The notes beneath the pieces are model-generated. The model ran no database searches, was not told where the DNA came from, and worked only from the letters and a program-made list of their open reading frames with translations. The position numbers were made by a program, and so were the translations under genes. Of a stretch of DNA of 64,000 nt, positions 58,589-64,000 are shown in pieces; positions within the stretch are counted from its first letter, which is position 1, and each line of letters opens with the position of its first letter. The stretch is taken from positions 1 to 64,000 of the forward strand of contig DAOUJG010000015.1 of the NCBI GenBank assembly GCA_034423015.1, written 5' to 3'. The stretch comes from JAGWBJ01 sp034423015 (GTDB lineage: Bacteria > Chloroflexota > Dehalococcoidia > Lucifugimonadales > JAGWBF01).

Positions 58589-58674
58589 GCCGAGGTGGCG
58601 GAACGGTAGACGCGGCGGACTTAAAATCCGCTGCCCGCAAGGGCGTGTGGGTTCGAATCCCTCCCTCGGCACCA
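58589..58674 (+). tRNA. tRNA-Leu (anticodon TAA)
   Basis: This 86-nt class II tRNA has acceptor GCCGAGG/CCTCGGC, anticodon stem gcgga/tccgc with loop cttaaaa (TAA), a long variable arm, T-loop TTCGAAT and encoded CCA. It lies just after a terminator; no separate promoter of its own is obvious. Confidence 0.96.
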
Positions 58675-58770
58675 TAGCACCGTCCGCAGCCGTCCTTGTA
58701 AGTACGTGTCCTTGGCGCCCATACGGCCGAGCCTCCGTGACATCATCCTGATTGATGGTCGACACGTGAA

Positions 58771-58799
58771 TTGACAGGGGTACTACACTAACCTATACT
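58771..58799 (+). promoter_or_regulatory. Near-consensus promoter of the DUF3883-PIN operon
   Basis: TTGACA (58771-58776), 17-bp spacer, TATACT (58794-58799). The start near 58806 is about 38 bases before the ATG at 58844. Confidence 0.85.
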
Positions 58800-58843
58800 G
58801 CGAAAAGCACACTAATTACTAACTATGTGAGGCACCTAGCGTA

Positions 58844-59776
58844 ATGGAGCCATCGCCAGCTACATTCTGGGAGCATGTCTACGACCTGCGCAAACGTGGG
58901 TTGATCCCCCGCGTATGGAAGACCGGGCAGCTTGGCAGGTTCCTGGAGCGCCCCGAGGGTCCATACGCTCCGGGAACGGTAAGAACGGACCCTTTCAACT
59001 ACAGCATTTCGCTGGAGGGAGACAGGATCGGATTCTTCGTCATGAAAGGAGAGGCCCCCAAGGCGTGGCGGGTAGGACGGGGACAGTTCCAGCTGATCGC
59101 GGACCCCGAGGACGACATGTCGACCCGGGAGTCCGAGCTGAGCCTGGGGATAGAGCGGGCTGAGGAGCTCAGGTCAAGGAAGAGGCCAAGAACCTACCGT
59201 CAGAAGGACGCTGCCCCGTCGGTCCTCGACCGCCCCGATCAGCCCACCGCGCTCACCGAGTCCGCGCCCAGCTTTCCCGACCCGTATCCGTCGATACCGG
59301 TGACCCTAACCTCAACAGAACGCCAGGCCCTGGCCGGACATAGCATGGAACGGCGGGCCCTGTATATCGTGCACAAGCACCTCAGGGACAGGTATGGGGG
59401 CCGGGCCAGAATCGAGGAGGACCAGGAGGGCTCGGACCTTAGGGTATCTATAGGCGGTAAGACTGAGAGAATAGAGGTGAAGGGCACAGAATCACCCACC
59501 ATAGCATGGCACCAGCTGAAAGTGTCCAGTCAGGAGTCGCACGACGTTCTGAAGAGTGGTGGTGCGTCGATGTATCGAGTTGTCGACCTCGGAGGCGCCA
59601 ATCCTCGCATCTACGTCTTGACATACGGCCGGCACTTCACCCTGGAGCCCGAACCCAGATGGGCCGTGAAGCTAATCGAGCCCAAAGACGACCGATACCC
59701 CCTGAGAGGAGAGCCTTATCGGTACGACCTCCCGTACGACCCGGTAGCGGTGGACGAGTGGGAGGTCCAGGAGTGA
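58844..59776 (+). CDS. DUF3883-domain (NOV-C) putative nuclease
   Basis: This 310-aa protein has two parts. The N-terminal region (about 1-150) starts FWEHVYDLRKRGLIPRVWKTG and is not recognised. The C-terminal domain (about 165-280) matches DUF3883: ERRALYIVHKHLRDRYGG, then EGSDLRVSIGGKTERIEVKG, which contains the D-(x)n-ExK core of PD-(D/E)xK nucleases, and VSSQESHDVLKSGGASMYRVV. Such domains occur in restriction-like and defence proteins. The promoter and tRNA context suggest an accessory insertion. Its TGA overlaps the GTG of the next gene (GTGA), so the pair is coupled. Confidence 0.75.
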   Translation: MEPSPATFWEHVYDLRKRGLIPRVWKTGQLGRFLERPEGPYAPGTVRTDPFNYSISLEGDRIGFFVMKGEAPKAWRVGRGQFQLIADPEDDMSTRESELSLGIERAEELRSRKRPRTYRQKDAAPSVLDRPDQPTALTESAPSFPDPYPSIPVTLTSTERQALAGHSMERRALYIVHKHLRDRYGGRARIEEDQEGSDLRVSIGGKTERIEVKGTESPTIAWHQLKVSSQESHDVLKSGGASMYRVVDLGGANPRIYVLTYGRHFTLEPEPRWAVKLIEPKDDRYPLRGEPYRYDLPYDPVAVDEWEVQE

Positions 59777-60165
59777 TCGCGCTGGACACCCACGCCTGGG
59801 TATGGTGGACCGTCGACCCTGATCGACTGAGCGAAAGGCAGCGTCGGGAGATCTCCAACAACGAAGGCGACCGGATAGGCGTCAGCGCCATCTCCTGCTG
59901 GGAGGTGGCCAAACTGTGCCAGTACGGACGCCTGGCATTGCCCGTTGGGCTGCCCGAGTGGTTCCACGTAGCGCTGCAGTATCCGGGCATCTCACTCTTG
60001 GACCTGACACCCGAGATCGCCATCGAATCGACAGTCCTGCCAGGGAGCTTTCACCGGGACCCTTCCGACCAGATCATCGTCGCCACGGCCAGAGTGCACC
60101 GCTGTCCCCTTGTAACCTCCGACGACAAGATCTCCGCCTACCCCCACGTGCAGACGGTGCAGTAG
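59773..60165 (+). CDS. PIN-domain protein, VapC toxin-like
   Basis: This 130-aa PIN-domain ribonuclease-like protein shows an LDTHAWVWW start with the first Asp, IGVSAISCWEVAKL with the Glu, and FHRDPSDQIIVATA then LVTSDDKISAYP with the remaining acidic residues, as in VapC toxins of the T-H-x-W-W type. GTG 59773 overlaps the upstream stop and has GGGAGG upstream. No VapB- or PHD-type antitoxin gene is adjacent; the upstream partner is a nuclease-like DUF3883 protein. It may be a toxin-like effector in a two-gene system. Confidence 0.83.
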   Translation: MIALDTHAWVWWTVDPDRLSERQRREISNNEGDRIGVSAISCWEVAKLCQYGRLALPVGLPEWFHVALQYPGISLLDLTPEIAIESTVLPGSFHRDPSDQIIVATARVHRCPLVTSDDKISAYPHVQTVQ

Positions 60166-60187
60166 CCGCCTGTGGCGTGACCTCCGA

Positions 60188-60211
60188 ACGCCCTCCCGCC
60201 CAGGAGGGCGT
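60188..60211 (+). terminator. Terminator of the DUF3883-PIN operon
   Basis: acgccctcc (60188-60196) pairs with ggagggcgt (60203-60211) around a 6-base loop, then tttct. It lies 22 bases after the PIN stop. Confidence 0.8.
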
Positions 60212-60240
60212 TTCTACGTGACCTGGCCTGGGACCGGGTG

Positions 60241-61107
60241 TCAGGCCCCGCTGGTCCAGTCGTGCCGGGGTTTCCACCCCAGGAGCCGGGCCGCCTTCTC
60301 GGTGCTGATGACGCTGGCGTTGGCCTCCAGCCGTCCACGGACCTCGACCCGGTGGCCGAAGTTGGCCCTGATCAGGTCCATGGTAGGCTCCCGGAACCTG
60401 TTGGAGGGCTGGGCCAGCAGAAACGCCTCGTGGCCCTGGGTCTCCGCTTCCAGCGCCAGCACGTGGGCCTCCGCCACATCCCGGGGGTCGGCATACGCCC
60501 ACATCACCAGGGTCAGGGGACTCTCCGGGGTGGGCGCCGGCCACGGGAACCGGGCCTGCTGCTCGGGGAACACCACGTTGGTGAAGCGAAGGCTGACAAC
60601 GGAAGTCGAGGAGCTCCGGGCGACCATCTGCCCGATGACCTCCCCGACCTGCTTGGACAGCCCGTAGGGCTCGAAGGGCATCATGGGGTGCTCCTCGTCC
60701 AGGGGCAGGTAGAGTGGAACGAAGGCGGCCCCGTCGTGGGCCCACCCCATCCCGAAGGCGCTGGAGGAGAAGACCACCCGCCGCAGCCCCTTCTCCGCCG
60801 CAGCGGTCATCACGTTGAAGGTGCTCTCGACGTTGTTCTCGAAGATCTCCGGGGGGTCGGCCCGGAGTGGCCCGGGGATGGCCCCCATGTGGACCACGGC
60901 CTCAGCGCCGTCCAGCAGGCCCTTCACCACCTCCGGGTCCAAAAGATCGCCCTGGACAACCTCCATCGAGGGGTCGTCCGAGGGCAACCTGTCCGTGGCG
61001 ACGACCTCATAGCCCCGCTCCCGGAGGAGGCGGGCCACGAGCCTTCCCAGTCGTCCAGCGGCGCCGGTGACCACTACCGGCCCGGCCGGCCGGGCAGTCG
61101 AGGCCAT
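60241..61107 (-). CDS. NAD-dependent epimerase/dehydratase (extended SDR)
   Basis: This 288-aa extended short-chain dehydrogenase has the NAD-binding VVVTGAAGRLGRLVARLLRE, the DRLPSDD acidic residue binding ribose, VVHMGAIP, RVVFSSSAFGMGW with the catalytic Ser, and YGLSKQVGE with Tyr-xxx-Lys. It is related to uronate dehydrogenase-like proteins; the substrate is uncertain. ATG 61107 lies 4 bases after the stop of the Fe-S protein gene, with TAGGAG spanning that stop, so they form an operon. Confidence 0.85.
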   Translation of the reverse strand: MASTARPAGPVVVTGAAGRLGRLVARLLRERGYEVVATDRLPSDDPSMEVVQGDLLDPEVVKGLLDGAEAVVHMGAIPGPLRADPPEIFENNVESTFNVMTAAAEKGLRRVVFSSSAFGMGWAHDGAAFVPLYLPLDEEHPMMPFEPYGLSKQVGEVIGQMVARSSSTSVVSLRFTNVVFPEQQARFPWPAPTPESPLTLVMWAYADPRDVAEAHVLALEAETQGHEAFLLAQPSNRFREPTMDLIRANFGHRVEVRGRLEANASVISTEKAARLLGWKPRHDWTSGA

Positions 61108-61111
61108 GCTC

Positions 61112-62365
61112 CTAGATGTCCACCTTGGTCTGGCTGGCCTCGGAGCCGATGCCGGGCATGTGGCCCAGGCGCTTTCTGCGTACCGGGCGCAGCCTTAGCT
61201 TCTTGCCCATGGCCAACATGCCCCGGCTCCCCTCCTCGGTGGAGAAGACGGGCATCTCTCCCGAGGGGAAGTAGCCCTTGTTGGGGAGGGTGTACGCCTC
61301 CAGCTCGTCGGTCCCCTTGCCCAGGATCTTGCCCGTTTCGTTGTAGTGGTCCAGGACCTCCTTCAGGCCGTACCTCTGGACGGGGCAGACCTTTATGCAG
61401 ACGCTGCAGCCGTCGTACTGGCCCAGCATGGGCAGGCAGCGGTCGGCGATGGTCTTGTACTTGAGGGCGCCCCGCCACCAGACCTTCACCTTGGGCAGGG
61501 CCTTGCCCGGGCAGCGCCGCACGCAGACCTGGCACTTCTCGCACAGCTTGTTGATGCCGTAGTCCACTGGCTTGTCGTGGCTGAGGGGCGCGTCGGTGGA
61601 GAAGGCGCACAGGCGGATGCGGCTCCCGAACATGGGTGTCAGGAGCTGGCCGTTGGCCCCCATCTGTCCCAGCCCGGCCGCGACGGCGTAGGGCAGCGCC
61701 GGGGCCAGGCTGAGCTGGATGCCCCCCTGGCTGGCGACCACGAACTGGACCCGGTAGCCGGTGGAGCGCACCCAGTCCGCCAGCTTGACCGCCAGGCTGT
61801 AGGAGGGGATGGTCGCCTTGAAGTTGGACATGTACGACTCGATGCTAGGGGACGTCTGGACGGGCTCCCAGGGCTGCTCTATGCCCACGATGACCAGGTT
61901 CTTGAACTTGGCCCGCCGCTTGAAGTCCTTGAAGACGTACTTTCGCTCGAACTTGGTTATACCCACCACGGCGAAGCCCATCTCCTTGGCCTTGGCCTTG
62001 AGGGCGCCGGCCAGGTCCGCGGAGGGGTCCTTCTTCCTGGAGGCCGGTTTGAGATGGTACGACCAGACTGTCTTGCGCAGCTCCTCCAACTCCTCGCCGT
62101 GCATCTCTGTGGCCACCTGCGAGTGGCTCTTGGCGGTGGTGATGTCCCTGTGCTGCCTGCCCATGTAGGCATCGTACAACTCGTAGTTGGGGGTCCTGAA
62201 GAAGGGCTGCTCGGGATAGGCGTAGGCGTGGTACCGCTCGTCCGCGGGCCGGGTGGGGTTCCCGGGGACTGTCTTGAGCTCGTCGGGCACGTTCAGCGAC
62301 TCGATGAACCGCTCCTTGTCGCCGTCGGTGATGAAGGTCGAATCGTAGGATGGCTCCTGGGTCAT
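61112..62365 (-). CDS. Reductive-dehalogenase-like Fe-S protein
   Basis: This 417-aa protein resembles the cobalamin and iron-sulfur reductive dehalogenase/QueG-type family: MGFAVVGITKFERKYVF, FKNLVIVGIEQPWEP, QLSLAPALPYAVAAGLGQMG, RIRLCAFSTDAPL, and two ferredoxin-like clusters, CEKCQVCVRRCPGKAL and CLPMLGQYDGCSVCIKVCP. No Tat signal peptide is present and no anchoring-protein gene is adjacent, so it is probably cytosolic and non-respiratory. GAGGAGG precedes ATG 62365. It is transcribed with the SDR gene from the promoter at 62406-62435. Confidence 0.82.
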   Translation of the reverse strand: MTQEPSYDSTFITDGDKERFIESLNVPDELKTVPGNPTRPADERYHAYAYPEQPFFRTPNYELYDAYMGRQHRDITTAKSHSQVATEMHGEELEELRKTVWSYHLKPASRKKDPSADLAGALKAKAKEMGFAVVGITKFERKYVFKDFKRRAKFKNLVIVGIEQPWEPVQTSPSIESYMSNFKATIPSYSLAVKLADWVRSTGYRVQFVVASQGGIQLSLAPALPYAVAAGLGQMGANGQLLTPMFGSRIRLCAFSTDAPLSHDKPVDYGINKLCEKCQVCVRRCPGKALPKVKVWWRGALKYKTIADRCLPMLGQYDGCSVCIKVCPVQRYGLKEVLDHYNETGKILGKGTDELEAYTLPNKGYFPSGEMPVFSTEEGSRGMLAMGKKLRLRPVRRKRLGHMPGIGSEASQTKVDI

Positions 62366-62405
62366 GGCAAGCCTCCTCTGCTCGGCGTGGGGTGGGCACG
62401 CACCA

Positions 62406-62435
62406 ACCATACGCCAAGGCCCGTCGGGGTGTCAA
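62406..62435 (-). promoter_or_regulatory. Promoter of the Fe-S protein-SDR operon
   Basis: Minus strand: TTGACA (62435-62430), 18-bp spacer, TATGGT (62411-62406), about 40 bases before the ATG at 62365. A plus-strand TATACT at 62519-62524, without a clear -35, may serve the divergent aldolase gene. Confidence 0.65.
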
Positions 62436-62558
62436 TCTGGGCGGCTCGCAGGCCAAGCCATGCCCATGGGCCCCGCTATGTCCCCGGGATGGGGCACAGG
62501 CCGCTGCGGGTAACGTAGTATACTGGAGCCGTAGGAGTCCGAGGGAGGCAGAAGCGAC

Positions 62559-63341
62559 ATGCGCAAGAACACGCTGAAGGAGAAGCTGGCCGCGGGCAAG
62601 GCGGTCTTCGGCGTCCAGGTGAACTATCCCACCCCGCCGATCGTGGAGATGCTGGGGTACATGGGTTTCGACTGGGTCCTGATCGACAACGAGCACGGCA
62701 GCATAACCGTGGACAACTCGGAGCCGATGATCGCGGCATCGGAGCTGGCCGGTATCGCTCCCATAGTGAGGCCCGTGGGGAACCGGCCGGAGATCATCGC
62801 GCCCTTCCTGGACCGGGGGGCCTGGGGAGTCCAGGTCCCCCACGTCAACACGGCCGACGAGGCCAGGGCCGTAGTGGACGCGGTCAAGTACGAGCCCGTC
62901 GGCCATCGGGGCATCTACGGCATGGGGCGCCCGTCCCTGTTCGGCACCGCGGGCTCCGTCGGAGAGTACATAGAGCAGGCCAACCGGGAGACCCTGGTGT
63001 GCCTGATGATCGAAGAGGCGGTGGCCATAGAGAACCTGCCCGAGATCGTCCAGGTGGAAGGGGTCGACGTGCTGTTCATCGGGTCGGGGGACCTGTCCGT
63101 GTCCATGGGCTACCCGGGAGAGCAGGCGCACCCCGAGGTGCAGCGCATGATGGAACGGGGCGTGAAGGTGATCATGGGCTCCGGCAAGGTGGCGGGCGTC
63201 AGCGGGCCCGACGACACCATCGCCAAGTACCTGGACATGGGCGTCCAGTACTATCACAGCACCGTGGACCGGCTCCTCCACGCCTCGGCCCGCTCCTACC
63301 TGGAGGCGATGCACGGGAGGGCCGCCCAGGCCGGCCTGTAG
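62559..63341 (+). CDS. HpcH/HpaI-family aldolase
   Basis: This 260-aa class II pyruvate aldolase-like TIM barrel has GVQVNYPTPPIVEMLGYMGF, DWVLIDNEHGSI, PIVRPVGNRPEIIAPFLDRG with the substrate-binding Arg, MIEEAVAIENLPEI with the metal-binding Glu, and FIGSGDLSVSMGYPG with the metal-binding Asp. It should cleave a 4-hydroxy-2-oxo acid to pyruvate and an aldehyde; the exact substrate is unknown. GAGGGAGG precedes ATG 62559. It converges with the DAHP synthase gene. Confidence 0.9.
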   Translation: MRKNTLKEKLAAGKAVFGVQVNYPTPPIVEMLGYMGFDWVLIDNEHGSITVDNSEPMIAASELAGIAPIVRPVGNRPEIIAPFLDRGAWGVQVPHVNTADEARAVVDAVKYEPVGHRGIYGMGRPSLFGTAGSVGEYIEQANRETLVCLMIEEAVAIENLPEIVQVEGVDVLFIGSGDLSVSMGYPGEQAHPEVQRMMERGVKVIMGSGKVAGVSGPDDTIAKYLDMGVQYYHSTVDRLLHASARSYLEAMHGRAAQAGL

Positions 63342-63377
63342 GATGGCCCCACCCGCCGGAGTCGAGTCGGGAGCGCG

Positions 63378-64000
63378 CTATCCCGCGGCGGCGGCGGGCA
63401 CCTTGCCCACCGCCTGTGCCACGGCATGGACCTGGGACATCAATCCGTCGAAGACCTCAAAGGTGAGGGCCTGGGCGCCGTCACACTTGGCCACGGCGGG
63501 ATTGGGGTGCACGTCTATGATGACGCCGTGGGCGCCGGCGGCCACCGCGGCCAGGGTCATGGGCGGCACCAGGTTGGCCCTGCCGGTGCTGTGGCTGGGG
63601 TCGGCGATGACGGGCAGGTGGCTGAGGTCCTGGATGACGGGGATGGCCGACAGGTCCATGGTGAACCTGGTGCCCGACTCGAAGGTGCGGATGCCCCTCT
63701 CGCACAGTATCACCTGGCTGTTGCCACCCGAGAGGATGTACTCCGCGGCCAGCAGCCACTCCTCGTAGGTTGAGGAGAAGCCACGCTTCAGCAGGACCGG
63801 CTTGTTGGCCTTCCCAACCGCGTCCAGGAGGTTGAAGTTCTGGGCGTTCCGGGTGCCTATCTGCAGGGCGTCGGCGTACTGGGCCACCATCCCCACGTCC
63901 TCGGGGGTCATCACCTCGGTGATGATGGGAAGCCCGGTGTCCACTCTCGCCTTGGCCAGAAGCTGGAGGCCGTGCACGCCGGTGCCCCGGAAGCTGTAGG
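63378..64000 (-). CDS. 3-deoxy-7-phosphoheptulonate (DAHP) synthase, C-terminal part (partial)
   Basis: At least 207 residues of a type I DAHP synthase (AroF/AroG/KDO8P-synthase superfamily, the form common in Bacillus-type genomes) are visible before the gene leaves the window at 64000. Motifs are SFRGTGVHGLQLL, LPIITEVMTPEDV, ADALQIGTRNAQNFNLL, PVLLKRGFSSTYEEWLLAAE, ILCERGIRTFESGTRFTMD, VIADPSHSTGRANLV and VIIDVHPNPAVAKCDGAQA with substrate and metal residues. It catalyses the first step of aromatic amino-acid synthesis from PEP and erythrose 4-phosphate. The N-terminus is outside the window. The stop is TAG at 63380-63378. Confidence 0.93.
   Translation of the reverse strand, partial: YSFRGTGVHGLQLLAKARVDTGLPIITEVMTPEDVGMVAQYADALQIGTRNAQNFNLLDAVGKANKPVLLKRGFSSTYEEWLLAAEYILSGGNSQVILCERGIRTFESGTRFTMDLSAIPVIQDLSHLPVIADPSHSTGRANLVPPMTLAAVAAGAHGVIIDVHPNPAVAKCDGAQALTFEVFDGLMSQVHAVAQAVGKVPAAAAG

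Noticed and set aside
58675..58770. Attachment site of an integrative element next to the tRNA array
   Set aside because: No integrase gene and no second copy of a tRNA 3' end beyond the paralogous tRNA-Leu could be found in the window.
59773..60165. Classical VapBC toxin-antitoxin pair
   Set aside because: No small antitoxin gene precedes the PIN protein; the partner is a 310-aa DUF3883 protein, so the standard label is not supported.

Overview
The window is high-GC bacterial chromosome, densely packed with catabolic and transport genes. The cluster nusA-rnpM-infB-rbfA-truB, the many LLM-flavin, TPP-dependent, isochorismatase-like, MmgE/PrpD, amidase and NHL-repeat proteins, two DUF1800 proteins and a cytosolic reductive-dehalogenase-like Fe-S protein together suggest Chloroflexota, class Dehalococcoidia, SAR202-like. 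That placement is inference from gene content; there is no rRNA gene to confirm it. Most promoters that can be read are TTGACA/TATAAT type with 16-18 bp spacers.

Layout. 1-690: end of a ligand-binding protein gene, a terminator and a repeat patch. 684-5727: small-molecule catabolism (LLM oxidoreductase, DUF1445, NHL propeller, NTF2-like protein, two isochorismatase-type hydrolases). 5850-11569: nusA operon with a structured leader and no rimP, then a small zinc-ribbon gene. 11607-21203: PHP phosphoesterase, NHL + DUF1800 pair, two TPP enzymes, a broken radical-SAM-like gene, HNH protein, Na/Ca exchanger, NHL. 21347-30234: oligopeptide ABC transporter split over two divergent operons, with two tandem binding lipoproteins. 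30370-34591: a dipeptidase remnant, phosphonoacetate-hydrolase-like protein, dehydroquinase-like protein, MmgE/PrpD and aldo/keto reductase.

34790-37919 is the standout. This visibly lower-GC island encodes a ubiquitin-like protein (multiubiquitin-domain type), a DUF6791 E2-like/ThiF E1-like fusion and a zinc-motif DUF6527 protein in one overlapping operon. Divergent to it are an XRE repressor, an ImmA/IrrE metalloprotease and a short third ORF that is possibly truncated. Face-to-face promoters and an inverted-repeat operator lie between the two operons. It reads as a self-regulated prokaryotic ubiquitin-like conjugation system, probably acquired horizontally and possibly defensive.

37897-50053: alpha/beta hydrolase, isochorismatase-like protein, asparaginase-like protein, amidase and a second complete opp operon carrying an extra OB-fold lipoprotein. 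50373-58221: a second DUF1800 + NHL pair, HbpS-like protein, a J-like membrane protein without HPD, a YkgJ cysteine-cluster protein, and an RraA-like/phosphotriesterase/ThuA operon. 58312-58674: three tRNAs (Leu-GAG, Cys-GCA, Leu-UAA) with a terminator inside the array. 58844-60165: a DUF3883 nuclease-like protein coupled to a PIN toxin-like protein. 60241-64000: epimerase, reductive-dehalogenase-like protein, HpcH aldolase and the C-terminal part of a DAHP synthase that runs off the window.

Recurring themes are lineage-specific duplication (two DUF1800-NHL pairs, four NHL propellers, three isochorismatase-like proteins, two opp systems) and enzyme-family members that have lost textbook catalytic residues.
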